A stretch of DNA of 64,000 nucleotides from positions 1 to 64,000 of the forward strand of contig NZ_VFTC01000015.1 in NCBI RefSeq assembly GCF_007003975.1, given 5' to 3'. The stretch comes from Mesorhizobium sp. WSM4306. GTDB lineage: Bacteria; Pseudomonadota; Alphaproteobacteria; Rhizobiales; Rhizobiaceae. A program made the position numbers and the translations under genes. How positions within the stretch are numbered: the first letter of the stretch is position 1; each line of letters starts with the position of its first letter. Under the pieces are notes generated by a model. It was given only the letters and a program-made list of their open reading frames with translations, ran no database searches and was not told the DNA's origin. Of this stretch, positions 8,808-18,048 are shown one piece after another.

Positions 8808-9931
8808 AGCTGGCCCGCCTCGCCCAGGAGGGCAGCCATCATCGAGGCGTCGAAACCTTCCATGCTCAGCCTGCTGGGGATGAAGCCAAAACCCTGGTCG
8901 AGCTCCCAATAGGTCCAGCCGATATGGTTGGCTTCGGCGGCCTCACGCACGGCACGGACCCAGGCGGCGCGGCTTTGCGCATCGACGCAGAAATTGAGCA
9001 CACCGAACTCGTTCAGCATCACCGGGCAGTCATGAGCCGCCGACCAGCGTGCGGCCTCGGCAAAGTTCGAAGCAATCGCGGCCGCCGTCCATGGGTTCGA
9101 AAGTTCTTTCTCGATCAGGGAAGCGGCCTCGTCGTCGCCGGCAGTGCGCAGTCTTGCGATGAGGTCGCGAACCGCAGGGGTCTCCCTTGTCGCGGGAAAG
9201 GGCAGGTTAGCCATGCGCGCCAGCGGCGAGGTATCCCAGTTCTCGCATTGATGGGTGAACGCCAACGGTGCGTAGAAATGGATGGCGGCGATCTGGTTGT
9301 CGTCGGCCAGAGGCGGCGTGTCGGCTATCTCCCATATGCCCTGGAAGCGTGCCGGGCCCCAGACCAGCGTGTGGCGCGGACATGTTGCGCGCAACGTCTC
9401 GGCGAGCCTGCCGCGCAGCGCCAGCCAGATGGCGCGCGCCATCGGCGGCTCGTTCAAAAGCTCCGGATAGACCGAAGCCGCCGGCAGATCGGCGATCACG
9501 GGACGCAAGGCCGTCCACGCCTGCACAACCTGTTCGCTTGCGGCCTCCGGATCGCGCTCGAAAGCGGCGTGAAGGTCGGCGGACGGGTGCATGTCGACGA
9601 GAACGGCAAAGCCCAGCCCGGCAAGGTCGGTGACGCCGTCACCGATACGGCGGAGCCCGGCCGTGTCGCCGGCCGAGATAAGATCGCTGTTCACCGGCAA
9701 GCGGATGGTTTCGAACCCCGACTGGCGCAGCTTTTCCAGCGTCGCAGTGGCGGGAGCAGTCCCTGCCTCGCGATCGAGCCATCCCGGAAGGTTGAAGCCG
9801 CGCGATGGAACGCTGCGCGCGGTCGCCGTGGCGGAGGCCGGAAAGGGGAGGGTGGCAAGCACAGCCCCGCCGGCCAGCGCGAGCGCTTGCCGCCGCGACA
9901 TCACCGGCAGCGATGTCAGATCCGCCGGCAC
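8804..9931 (-). CDS. Exported glycoside hydrolase family 5 (endoglucanase-like)
   Basis: A 375-residue protein with a twin-arginine-like signal (SRRQALALAGGAVL at about 12-25, then Ala-rich to residue 40). The mature part looks like a GH5 barrel: RGFNLPGWLD at the first strand, ETIRLPVNSD, the acid/base glutamate in LLNEPPMA, and the nucleophile glutamate in VMLNEFGVL. Family members cleave beta-1,4 or beta-1,3 glucans. Its position between the chain-length regulator and the polymerase suggests trimming or release of the exopolysaccharide in the periplasm. It is coupled to the downstream gene by a 4-bp overlap and lies 3 bp after the upstream gene. Confidence 0.75.
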   Translation of the reverse strand: MPADLTSLPVMSRRQALALAGGAVLATLPFPASATATARSVPSRGFNLPGWLDREAGTAPATATLEKLRQSGFETIRLPVNSDLISAGDTAGLRRIGDGVTDLAGLGFAVLVDMHPSADLHAAFERDPEAASEQVVQAWTALRPVIADLPAASVYPELLNEPPMARAIWLALRGRLAETLRATCPRHTLVWGPARFQGIWEIADTPPLADDNQIAAIHFYAPLAFTHQCENWDTSPLARMANLPFPATRETPAVRDLIARLRTAGDDEAASLIEKELSNPWTAAAIASNFAEAARWSAAHDCPVMLNEFGVLNFCVDAQSRAAWVRAVREAAEANHIGWTYWELDQGFGFIPSRLSMEGFDASMMAALLGEAGQL

Positions 9932-9934
9932 GGA

Positions 9935-12085
9935 TCAGCTCCTCGCGGCCAAACTGCGGCGCCAATCGGCGGCGCCGGAAGGCTGCATTGGCGTGCGCGC
10001 GACCGGCTGCGCAGTCTGCGGTGCGATCACCAGTGTGGCGCTGCGTCCGATCTGGGCGACGCCCAGCCGTTGCGCCAACAGGGCGGCAGCGTCGGCTGCC
10101 TGCTCCGACGGGGTCAGCGCCAGAAGCGTCAGATCGGCCCGCGTGAAAAACTCCGGGGACCAGGCCTTTTCGCTGAAGGCCGGGGCGCTGACGAGGATGA
10201 AGTCGAAGGCGTTCCCAGCCTCGGTCAGAACGTCGCCCAAGGTCCGGCCGCCTTTTTGCCCCTGCGGGCTGCAGATGGCGGTCCTGAGGCCGCTGGCGCT
10301 GTCGACGAATATTCCGGGGCCGTGGTCCGCCGAAGCCGATGGCTGGCCTTCGATCTCAACGACCAGCACATTCTGCTCGACGCGCTGCAGGCTGATTCCG
10401 ATCAATGCGCCGGCAAGCCTTGCCTCGAGGCTGCCGCGCGTCGAGGACACCGCCAGCACAAAGGGTTTGGGATGGTCGTGCAGGCGCAGGATGATCTGCC
10501 GCATCAGCTTCAGCACGTCGCGCGAAAGCGCCTCGTCGCCGTCCTGGAACAGTGAGGCCCTGATTGCCTTGATGCCTGAAAGCGCCGTGCCGCTGGCAGG
10601 CAGGCGGTATTCGCCCAGACTGGCCGGCAGCGGCTGCGGAGCCGGCTGGGCAGCGGCACGCGGTGCGTCCTGCCTCGGCTGGACCACCGGCACCACTTCT
10701 TCCCTGGGCGCCTGCGGTTCGTCTTCGGGCCGGCGGACCGGGCCGAACGCCAGAGCGAGACCGCATCCGGCGAGAAGTCCGAGAACCGCGCTCACCGGCA
10801 GCAGCAGGGCCGGCTTTGGCCATGTCGGCTGCAGTGGCGGCGAAGCCTTGGCGATCGTGCGCGCCTCGGAGGTCTGGACGCCCTCCATCTGCGAGGTTTC
10901 CTTGGCGCGCTTGAGATAGTCGTCGAGCACGCCGCGAGCGGCCTGGGCCTTGGAATCGAGCTGCCGCAGCTGCACCTGGGCAAGGCTCGAGTCGGAAGAC
11001 TGCTGGCGCAAGGCTTCGAGCTTGGCCTGCAATTTGCCAACATTTTGCGCGGCAAGATCGTAGCTGGCCTTCAACTGCTGCCTGATGCGGTCGGCCTCGG
11101 CGCCCATGAGCCGGTTCATCCGTTCGAGCTCGGATCGCAGCCGAGCGATCGCCGGATGGCGCGGCCCATACATGGTTTCGAGATTGGCGAGTTCGGCGGC
11201 GCGCTGGTTATAGTCGTCGCGCAATTTTATGGCCGAGTTGGAGGACAGGATTTCCGCCAGCCTGGCCAGACCCGCAGGCGAGCTGCCCACGGCAAGCGCC
11301 TGATTGTAGCGGTCCCTTGCCTGATCGGCGTCGCCCTGGGCGGTGATCAGCTGCGTGGTCAGCTGGTCGAGCTGGAATTGCAACGTGCCGCCGTCGGTCG
11401 GATCGACGATCCTGTGCGTCGTCTTGAAATCCTCGACCGCGCGCTCGGCGTCGCTGACGTCCTTCTGCAGGCCCTTGATCCTTTCGTTGAGGAGGGAGTT
11501 CACATCGCTGTTGGCGCCTTCGCGTTCCCCGGCAAGGCCGGTCCGGTAGCGCTCGACGATGGCGTTGGCGATGCGCGCGGCCGTCTCCGGCGATTTCGAG
11601 GTAAAGCTGACATTGATGACATAGGTGAGCCCTTCGCGCTCCACCGTCACCGCTTTTTGAAAGCGCTTGAAGGTCGCGTCGCGCGTAGCCTTCTTGTCCG
11701 ATCCGAATATGGAAAACAGCCGCGATACGAGGCCACGGCCCGAGAATTCGGGGTCGCTCTCCACTGTCTGACCGTTGAACACGTCTCCCAGCAGGTCCTG
11801 CGATTCGATGACGAAGACCTGGCTGGCAATGGCGGCGCTGTCGGAGCCGATGCCGGGAAGAACATTGTTGAAATTGGTGGAGCGCGAATCGCGCGGGTCG
11901 ATCAGGATCGAGGCCGTTGCCGTGTAGCTCGGGCTGGTCACCAAGAGATAGAGCACCGTCAGCAGCAGCACGGCACCTGTAATGATAAAAATCATCAGGC
12001 GACGACCCCAAAGAATCGCCCACAGCGCCGCGATATCAAACAGGGGTGGAAGCGCGCGATCGTCGATGCTGGCAGGACTCATCAT
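9935..12085 (-). CDS. Polysaccharide co-polymerase (Wzz/Wzc, ExoP-like) with degenerate kinase domain
   Basis: A 716-residue PCP-2a type inner-membrane protein. TM1 spans about 30-50, a periplasmic domain with long coiled coils covers 200-420, and the Pro-rich TM2 is at 426-447. A Pro-rich linker (453-490) precedes a C-terminal domain from about 535. That domain is homologous in layout to bacterial tyrosine autokinases, but the P-loop position reads SSTRGSLEARLAG (547-559) and lacks the GKS/T lysine. The Walker A' position reads VLVVEIEG, and no tyrosine cluster is present at the tail. It probably sets chain length without kinase activity. AGAGGA precedes the ATG. Confidence 0.8.
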   Translation of the reverse strand: MMSPASIDDRALPPLFDIAALWAILWGRRLMIFIITGAVLLLTVLYLLVTSPSYTATASILIDPRDSRSTNFNNVLPGIGSDSAAIASQVFVIESQDLLGDVFNGQTVESDPEFSGRGLVSRLFSIFGSDKKATRDATFKRFQKAVTVEREGLTYVINVSFTSKSPETAARIANAIVERYRTGLAGEREGANSDVNSLLNERIKGLQKDVSDAERAVEDFKTTHRIVDPTDGGTLQFQLDQLTTQLITAQGDADQARDRYNQALAVGSSPAGLARLAEILSSNSAIKLRDDYNQRAAELANLETMYGPRHPAIARLRSELERMNRLMGAEADRIRQQLKASYDLAAQNVGKLQAKLEALRQQSSDSSLAQVQLRQLDSKAQAARGVLDDYLKRAKETSQMEGVQTSEARTIAKASPPLQPTWPKPALLLPVSAVLGLLAGCGLALAFGPVRRPEDEPQAPREEVVPVVQPRQDAPRAAAQPAPQPLPASLGEYRLPASGTALSGIKAIRASLFQDGDEALSRDVLKLMRQIILRLHDHPKPFVLAVSSTRGSLEARLAGALIGISLQRVEQNVLVVEIEGQPSASADHGPGIFVDSASGLRTAICSPQGQKGGRTLGDVLTEAGNAFDFILVSAPAFSEKAWSPEFFTRADLTLLALTPSEQAADAAALLAQRLGVAQIGRSATLVIAPQTAQPVARTPMQPSGAADWRRSLAARS

Positions 12086-12315
12086 TTTTCCTCTGCAGAG
12101 TCACGTCACTCTACACCTCGCACTATTCCCCATTATCGTTAGCCTTTCGTTAAGGTTACCAAAGCGTTTCACCTTTGTATGCAGGTGTGCCGGTAACCAT
12201 TCGTTGCGTTCGGGCTGGCGCTTGCGGGAGTTTTTGTTCTATTCAGGGACAGGTTTCAGGGTCGGTTCGGCTGCCGCGGGGGCAAGGCCATTGCCGGTCG
12301 TCACAGGAGCCGATC

Positions 12316-13728
12316 TTGGATGGCAACATAAGCGACAACAAAGCCGCAATGGCTGGGAGCGGCAATCCGGCAGCCGACATGCGCATGTCCATCCCCGCGC
12401 TCGCCAGGAGCGGGGCGGTCGCGGGTGTGATCAAGCTCGCCAGTGCCGGCCTGTCGTTCCTGATGTTCGTGGCTGTGGCGATGGTGATGGACGAGCGGCA
12501 GTTCGGCCTCTACAGCGCCACCTACGCCGGCGCCAGCCTGGTTTCTTTCTTTGCATCGGTTGGCCAGCAGAGCACCGTGCTCAGGTTCTGGCCGCAATAT
12601 GCCGGCCTCGGCGACCTCAATTCGGCGCATGGCATGATGGCGCGCGCCATATTGGTGGCGCTGCTCGGGCTTGTCGTCTCCAGCCTGCTCATCCTGGTAG
12701 CGGGGTTTTTGCCGTTCGTCGGCGGCGGCACGCCCGAATGGCTATCACTGTGCCTGGCTGCCGCGGTGCTGTCGTTCTCGCTCGGCTGGTCGGAATTCAC
12801 CTCCGGCGCCTTCCGCGCCAAGCATGCACTCATTTACGGCCTGTTGCCGCGCGATATCATATGGCGGGCAGCGACCATTGCCGCCATGCTTGGGTGCCGC
12901 TTCCTACATATCGAGATGGGTGCGGTGGCAGCGACCTTTCTGACCGCCGGGCTGCTCATCCTTTCGGTCGTGCCACAGACGGTGCTTCTGCTGCGCGAAA
13001 CCGCGCGCGCCGAACGCGGCCCGCTCAGCCCAGCGCAAAAGCAGGAATTCAAGACGGTGACACTTGGCCTGTGGGGCGTCACCTCGCTGCCGCCGGCGCT
13101 CGGCCAGGTCAGCACCTTGCTGGTGGCCATGATCCTGGGGCCGGTGCCGGCCGGCGCCATCTTCGTCGCCGACCGGACAACCCGTTTCGTGGCGCTGGCG
13201 CTCAACGGCATCAACCAGGCGCTGGCGCCGCAGATTTCGAGCGCCTTCTACAGCGGCGACAGGGCGCATGTGCAGCGCATCACCAGCCTTGCGGCACTCG
13301 GCAGCTTCGCCATTGCGCTCTGCGTGCTGGCGGCGTTCTGGCTTTTCGGCGGCTTCATCCTGTCCATTTTCAATCCGGCCTATGACACGCCGACCATGCG
13401 CACGACGCTGGTCATCTTCGGCATCGGCGCGACTTTCGCCACCGCTTGCGGCCCGATCGAGATACTGCTGCAACTGACCGGCCTTCAGCATGCACTGTTC
13501 AAGGTGCTGATCGTCGTCAACGTGTTGGGGCTCGCCGCGACAGCAGCGACGACCTATTATTTCGGGCCGGTCGGCGCGGCGGTCACCATCGCCGGAACGG
13601 TGATTGCCTGGACTTCCCTCGCGGTGTCGATCGCACGGCGCCGAATAGGCATAAACCCGTCCATCTTCGGCCTTGCGATGGGCAAGGCGCCAGCCGTTTC
13701 CCGCCCTGTGCTTAGAGACCGTACGTGA
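12316..13728 (+). CDS. Wzx-like polysaccharide flippase (MOP superfamily)
   Basis: A 470-residue integral membrane protein with about 12-14 hydrophobic segments, from AVAGVIKLASAGLSFLMFV to a C-terminal pair ending in TVIAWTSLAVSIARRR. This is the topology of MOP-superfamily exporters that flip undecaprenyl-linked repeat units to the periplasm. I use the TTG at 12316, because AGGAG lies six bases before it and the first membrane segment begins about 45 residues later. An in-frame start at 12175 would add 47 non-conserved-looking residues. It is coupled to the next glycosyltransferase by a 4-bp overlap. Confidence 0.75.
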   Translation: MDGNISDNKAAMAGSGNPAADMRMSIPALARSGAVAGVIKLASAGLSFLMFVAVAMVMDERQFGLYSATYAGASLVSFFASVGQQSTVLRFWPQYAGLGDLNSAHGMMARAILVALLGLVVSSLLILVAGFLPFVGGGTPEWLSLCLAAAVLSFSLGWSEFTSGAFRAKHALIYGLLPRDIIWRAATIAAMLGCRFLHIEMGAVAATFLTAGLLILSVVPQTVLLLRETARAERGPLSPAQKQEFKTVTLGLWGVTSLPPALGQVSTLLVAMILGPVPAGAIFVADRTTRFVALALNGINQALAPQISSAFYSGDRAHVQRITSLAALGSFAIALCVLAAFWLFGGFILSIFNPAYDTPTMRTTLVIFGIGATFATACGPIEILLQLTGLQHALFKVLIVVNVLGLAATAATTYYFGPVGAAVTIAGTVIAWTSLAVSIARRRIGINPSIFGLAMGKAPAVSRPVLRDRT

Positions 13729-14819
13729 AGATCGTGCAGGTCCAGACACAGGCGGAGGCGGCGGGTGCGCAACGCGTTTCCGACATGGTGGGTGAAGGAT
13801 TGCGGGCGCGTGGCCATGATGTCCGCACCGTCTTCATGTACCGGAAGACCGACGCATTCGACCACGACGCCAGCGCCGATTTCATTCTTACCGAGCCGCC
13901 AAAAGGCTTGCCGGGACAGATCCGGGCGACCATCGGACTGGTGAGCTATCTGCGCAAGGCGCGGCCGGATGCCGTGATCACCTATCAGCATTATGGCAAC
14001 ATCTTAGGCACGATCGGCGCCCGACTGGCCGGGGTCAGGCACATCGTCGCCAACCAGAGCGGCGCACCGCACACCAAGGGCACCATGGGCCTGCTCTCCC
14101 AGATCGACAAGCTTATGGGCGTGACCGGCCTTTACCATGCAAACATCGTCAACTCGGCCTGGACCGAAGCCCAATTCGATCACTATCCGCAAGCCTACCG
14201 GCGCCGCCTCCATCGCATCGATCACGGTGTATCGGCGCCGCGTGAGCAATTCGACAAGGCGGCTGCGCGTGCCCGCTTCGGCCTGCCAGGCAATGCATGG
14301 CTTGCTGTCTCGTCCGGACGCCTGACACGGTCGAAGAATCAGATCCCGCTGGTCGGGGCACTTGAACGGTTGTCCGACATCCATGTAGCGCTGGCCGGCG
14401 TCGGACCGGAACTCGAGACGCTTGTTACCTTTGCGAAGGAGCGGGGCGTGGCGGACCGGTTGCATCTGGTCGGCGAAGTTCCGCCGGCACAGATTTTCGA
14501 ATTCCTGGCGGCGGGCGATGTCTACGCCTTTCCGTCGACGAGCGAGACCTTCGGTCTTGCCTGTGTCGAAGCGGCGATTTCCGGGCTGCCGGTGGTGGCG
14601 AGCAATCTTGCAGTGATGCGCGAGGTGCTGACCGCGCAAGACGGCGAACCGGCTGCGATCTTCGTCGAGGCCGACGCCGCCGGCATGGCCGAGGGGCTTG
14701 CCGAGATGATCGCCAGGCCGGAGCTCATGACCAGGCTTTCGGCGGCCGGGCGGCGGCTTAAGGACAAGTACTCGCCGGCCCAAATGTGTGCCGGCTACGA
14801 GGCGCTACTGCTTTCCTAG
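13725..14819 (+). CDS. Glycosyltransferase family 4 protein
   Basis: A 364-residue GT-B glycosyltransferase. The N-terminal half begins MKIVQVQTQAEAAGAQRV, a usual donor-lobe start with an acceptor loop. The C-terminal half has SSGRLTRSKNQ, LVGEVPPAQIFEFLAAGDVYAFPS, and the nucleotide-sugar motif SETFGLACVEAAISGLPVVAS cut here into its E-x7-E core (E in SETFG and E in CVEA). Such retaining enzymes extend the lipid-linked repeat unit on the cytosolic face. The GTG start lies inside the stop of the flippase gene. A family A repeat follows. Confidence 0.85.
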   Translation: MKIVQVQTQAEAAGAQRVSDMVGEGLRARGHDVRTVFMYRKTDAFDHDASADFILTEPPKGLPGQIRATIGLVSYLRKARPDAVITYQHYGNILGTIGARLAGVRHIVANQSGAPHTKGTMGLLSQIDKLMGVTGLYHANIVNSAWTEAQFDHYPQAYRRRLHRIDHGVSAPREQFDKAAARARFGLPGNAWLAVSSGRLTRSKNQIPLVGALERLSDIHVALAGVGPELETLVTFAKERGVADRLHLVGEVPPAQIFEFLAAGDVYAFPSTSETFGLACVEAAISGLPVVASNLAVMREVLTAQDGEPAAIFVEADAAGMAEGLAEMIARPELMTRLSAAGRRLKDKYSPAQMCAGYEALLLS

Positions 14820-14940
14820 AGCGGTTCACCGTTTCATGGAAACGTTCAACCGCTCAATCTCTTTGTTTTCACGCAATTCCCGAGGGAAAGCGCTGCGCGC
14901 TTTTCCCGGGAAAACCGCTCACACTTTTCCTGGAATTGCT
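14818..14940. repeat. Palindromic intergenic repeat, family A, composite copy 3
   Basis: A longer variant of the element. GCAATTCC (14873-14880) and GGAATTGC (14932-14939) flank a core with an extra inner palindrome, GGGAAAGCGCTGCGCGCTTTTCCC. Before it lies AGAGCGGTTCACCGTTTCATGGAAACGTTCAACCGCTC in two inverted halves. It fills the gap between convergent GT4 and glucosyl-transfer-like genes. Confidence 0.8.
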
Positions 14941-16401
14941 TCAGCGCCTCCGCACCGCCGCGATCCCGTCGATCACTTCCAGCTTGCCGGCCCGGTTGAG
15001 CGTGTGGATTTTCGGGTATGGCCAGTCGCCATCTGCAACGATCGGCCGGGGTGCTGAAAGCCGCACCGTCTGCAGGTCGAGCTGCAACAGTTCGGACAGG
15101 CCGAGGCCACCGCCATAGCCGAGCGTTCCGTCCTGTACGGGAAGAACGATACGGCCGTCGCGGCTGTGTACGAAAGCGCCGCCCGGACGCGCCACGCGAT
15201 GGTCGATCAGGATTGGATTGCCGGCATGTGGCGTCCAGGGGCCGGTGAGGGCAGGGGCTGAAAACACCACCAATGTGTCGGAGGTGCTGCCGTATCCGTC
15301 GCGGTCGGTGGCGAACAGCCAGAGCAGCCCGTCATGCTCAAGCAGCGTCGCGTCGGAAATCTCGCCCTCGACCAAAACGGTGTCGGCGGTCCAGCGATCC
15401 GGGAAAGCTGACGCGCGATAGAGGGTGAGCTTGCCGCTGGCGCTGGCTTCGGGAAGCATCCAGATTGCCCCGTCGCGCTCGAATAGCTGGGGATAGGAGA
15501 GGTGGTGCGGTTCCTCCAGCACCACCCGTGGCGCCTCGGGAACGCCGTTCCCATCAAACGCAACGACCGAGATGACAGCCTTACCGGTGGCGTGGGGATA
15601 GTCCTCGACGAACAGGAACGACCGGCCCTGCCATTCGAACGGGAATGGGTCGGCATAGAAATGGTCGTCCGGGTCGGGCAGCACCGACCAGCCGCTGCCC
15701 AGCCTGCCGGTTTCCACGACACCGGGGGTATCGGCAAAGCGGTAGCCGACCCGCCAATGCGCGTGGCGATAGCTGACGCGCCGGATGATTTCACGGCCAA
15801 GCCGCGGCAGCGCCGAACCGAGATAGGCGGGCGGGAATTGCGTTGCCGGAGCGCTACGAGCTTCAGACGACGGTTCGTTCTGCAAGGGCCGGCCGTCGGC
15901 AAAAGCCTTGGCAAGCGAGACGATCAGGGTAATGGCGCGTGCGAGCACATCTTCCGTTCCGAGCGCCACCGATTCCCGCTTGTCCACCATCGGCCGTGCC
16001 TGGCCGACAACTTTTCCATCAAGGACGGCCTCGATAACAGGCAACTTTCCGGCCGCGACAACTGTCGCCACTGCAAGATCGGACCGAGACCCGTCGAACA
16101 GGAGGCCAATGGTTGGAACATCGGATCGCGGCGCATTGCCGGCAAGGTCCAGCCTGAGTGCTGCGGGCCGGCCGGCCGGCTGGATTGGGATCTCGTTCAG
16201 CGCCGCTGCCAGATTGGGACGGCGGCGCCGAAACAGGCGTTGTTCGAAAGCAAAAGCGGCTTTGGCCGACCCTGGCCAGCCTGCCGTTCCCGGCTGCTGC
16301 AGTACGGCGACATCGTGGCCGTCCGATCGCAGCCGCTCCACGAGAATCTTCTGCCACAGGCGCGGTGCAGATTGTGGAACAATGACGTCGATCGCCAGCA
16401 T
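14941..16401 (-). CDS. Glucosamine-inositolphosphorylceramide-transferase-like protein
   Basis: About 486 residues. The N-terminal part (to about 190) resembles the formyltransferase-like lobe seen in this group (LAIDVIVPQ, RLRSDGHDVAVL). The C-terminal 270 residues look like a five-bladed beta propeller, with repeated D/W motifs such as SVLPDPDDHFYADPFPF, HLSYPQLFERDGAIWMLPE and DHRVARPGGAFV. Bacterial homologues of the plant GIPC glucosamine transferase N-terminal domain look like this and occur in polysaccharide loci. The start at 16401 is chosen from the domain boundary; in-frame upstream starts to 16470 exist and none has a good ribosome-binding site. Confidence 0.6.
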   Translation of the reverse strand: MLAIDVIVPQSAPRLWQKILVERLRSDGHDVAVLQQPGTAGWPGSAKAAFAFEQRLFRRRRPNLAAALNEIPIQPAGRPAALRLDLAGNAPRSDVPTIGLLFDGSRSDLAVATVVAAGKLPVIEAVLDGKVVGQARPMVDKRESVALGTEDVLARAITLIVSLAKAFADGRPLQNEPSSEARSAPATQFPPAYLGSALPRLGREIIRRVSYRHAHWRVGYRFADTPGVVETGRLGSGWSVLPDPDDHFYADPFPFEWQGRSFLFVEDYPHATGKAVISVVAFDGNGVPEAPRVVLEEPHHLSYPQLFERDGAIWMLPEASASGKLTLYRASAFPDRWTADTVLVEGEISDATLLEHDGLLWLFATDRDGYGSTSDTLVVFSAPALTGPWTPHAGNPILIDHRVARPGGAFVHSRDGRIVLPVQDGTLGYGGGLGLSELLQLDLQTVRLSAPRPIVADGDWPYPKIHTLNRAGKLEVIDGIAAVRRR

Positions 16402-16701
16402 GTCGTACCAGTTCGCGATTGTATCGGGACCCGGCCTGGGCATTTGAAGAGAAATGACCGGTACAAACAAATGACTGACTGAAAAAACTTACCTTGCGGT
16501 TACTTGCAAGTCTGGCCATCCGCTTTACGGGAAGAACTTGACCAATCCTGCCGCACAGCCGCGCAATGTTGGATTGACGACAGATATGCAATCACCGCTT
16601 GAGGCTCCGCATATACCAAGTTTCTAACATTCATGCGGTTGACCTTGACGTGGAACGCAAGACAGCGTCGATAGACCATACCCAGCCGGTTCGGACCATA
16701 C

Positions 16702-17850
16702 ATGTTTGAAGTCACAGTCGAGGATTCGTTCGATTTTCGTTCGAAGGAATATGCCGAGCTTTTCGCAAGCTCGGCCGCGACCGCTTTTCAGCACCCCATC
16801 TGGCTCGCCTTGCTGTACGAGAAGATCGTCGGGCATGGTGCGGCCACGCCGCTGATCATCGTCGTGCGTGCAGGCGGAAGACTGGCGATGGTCCTGCCGC
16901 TGGTCAGGCGTCGCTATACGCTGCTGAAAGTCGTGGAATTCGCCGACATGCGTGTTTCCGACTACATATCGCCGGTCGCCGACGAGGAGACGTTTTCGCG
17001 TATCGCGGCAGATGGCCGTACTGTGGCCGCCATCCGAAAACATCTGAAGCCCTATGACCTGCTGCGCATCGGCAAGCTGGCCGACCGCTCGCTGCCAATC
17101 GAGCGCCTGTTTGGCATCGACAAGCGTGAAAGCATGGGCATGAGCGCCTATTCCAGCAAGCTCGAGACGACATTCACGGCGTGGCGCGAACACCAACTCG
17201 ACAATTCCTATCGCAAGGAACTCGACAAGAAGTCGCGGCAACTCGGCCGGATGGGCCAGGCGCGTTTTGAATGTTCGGATAGTATCGACGCCATCCGGAC
17301 GACATTCGATGCGCTCAAATTGTACCGCGGCAAGCGTTTCGACGGCAGCGACGGCCCGGCCGACCTGTTGCAGTCGCCGTCCTATTTCGAGTTCTATATG
17401 GCCGTGGCGGCCGAGGGATGTGGCGGCTTTGCCCGCACCTACACGTTCTGGATGGACGATCGGGCGATCGCCGGCGCGCTCGGTCTCGCACATCGCGGCT
17501 CGCTGCTGGTCATTCTCGGCGGCTTTGACGAGGCGGGTTACCGGAAGCAGTCGATCGGCAGCCTGATGTTCGAACAGATCGCCCGCGACTGCATCGAGCG
17601 CGGCGACCATTCGCTCGACTTCACGATTGGCGACGAACCCTACAAGGTTACCTTCGGTGGCCGGCCATCGCCGATGTGGCAGATTTTCAGGGCCGGCAGC
17701 CCGCTCGGCTATGCCGCGCACATGACCGTCGAGAAACTGCCGGCGGCCAAGGCGCTGGCGCGGCGGTTGGTCGGATCACATGGCAAGAAGCCCAAGTCCG
17801 GCCGTACCGTGCTGCCGCAGGCGCCCAGCGACGAGGCGGCCGGTTCCTAA
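16702..17850 (+). CDS. GNAT family protein of the CelD/BcsL type
   Basis: A 382-residue cytosolic protein whose C-terminal GNAT domain matches the CelD/BcsL group found in cellulose and exopolysaccharide loci. The diagnostic parts are LYRGKRFDGSDGPADLLQSP, the core strand GALGLAHRGSLLVILGGFDEA, and the late segment SLDFTIGDEPYKVTFGG, typical of this family. An N-terminal region (FQHPIWLALL...PLIIVVRAGGRLAMVLPLV) forms the first GNAT-like lobe. Its likely role is transfer of an acyl or aminoacyl group to a sugar precursor. The gene is flanked by an apparent promoter region (16402-16701) and two repeat elements downstream. Confidence 0.75.
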   Translation: MFEVTVEDSFDFRSKEYAELFASSAATAFQHPIWLALLYEKIVGHGAATPLIIVVRAGGRLAMVLPLVRRRYTLLKVVEFADMRVSDYISPVADEETFSRIAADGRTVAAIRKHLKPYDLLRIGKLADRSLPIERLFGIDKRESMGMSAYSSKLETTFTAWREHQLDNSYRKELDKKSRQLGRMGQARFECSDSIDAIRTTFDALKLYRGKRFDGSDGPADLLQSPSYFEFYMAVAAEGCGGFARTYTFWMDDRAIAGALGLAHRGSLLVILGGFDEAGYRKQSIGSLMFEQIARDCIERGDHSLDFTIGDEPYKVTFGGRPSPMWQIFRAGSPLGYAAHMTVEKLPAAKALARRLVGSHGKKPKSGRTVLPQAPSDEAAGS

Positions 17851-17897
17851 TGCATGTCGCTCAGAAGTGTGCTGCGGTTCTGGGACAACGACATGCA
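17851..17897. repeat. Palindromic intergenic repeat, family B, copy 1
   Basis: Nine-base perfect inverted arms, TGCATGTCG (17851-17859) and CGACATGCA (17889-17897), flank AGAAGTGTGCTGCGGTTCTGGGA. A diverged inverted relative lies at 44711-44753. It begins one base after the stop codon of the CelD-like gene. Confidence 0.7.
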
Positions 17898-17902
17898 TCA
17901 AA

Positions 17903-18046
17903 ACAACGACTTAAAGCGCGTCGCTTGAATCCGTTTCAGCGCGACGCGCTTTAGAACAATTACAGGAAAAGGTTGAAGCGGTTTTTCGCGGGAAAAGCGC
18001 GTTAGCGCTTTCGCCGCGGAATTGCGTAAAAACAAAGGTAGAGCTG
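17903..18046. repeat. Palindromic repeat block, AAAGCGCGTCGC palindrome plus family A copy 4
   Basis: An inverted pair AAAGCGCGTCGCTTGAA / TTTCAGCGCGACGCGCTTT is followed by a degenerate family A element (AATTACAGGAAAAGG...CGGAATTGCG, then aaaaacaaag). The block fills the junction of two convergent transcription units, 17850 (+) and 18049 (-). Confidence 0.7.
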
Positions 18047-18048
18047 TT

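Noticed and set aside
8924..10555. Plus-strand reading frame of 543 codons
   Set aside because: Antisense to the GH5 and co-polymerase genes. Its composition is typical of a shadow frame.
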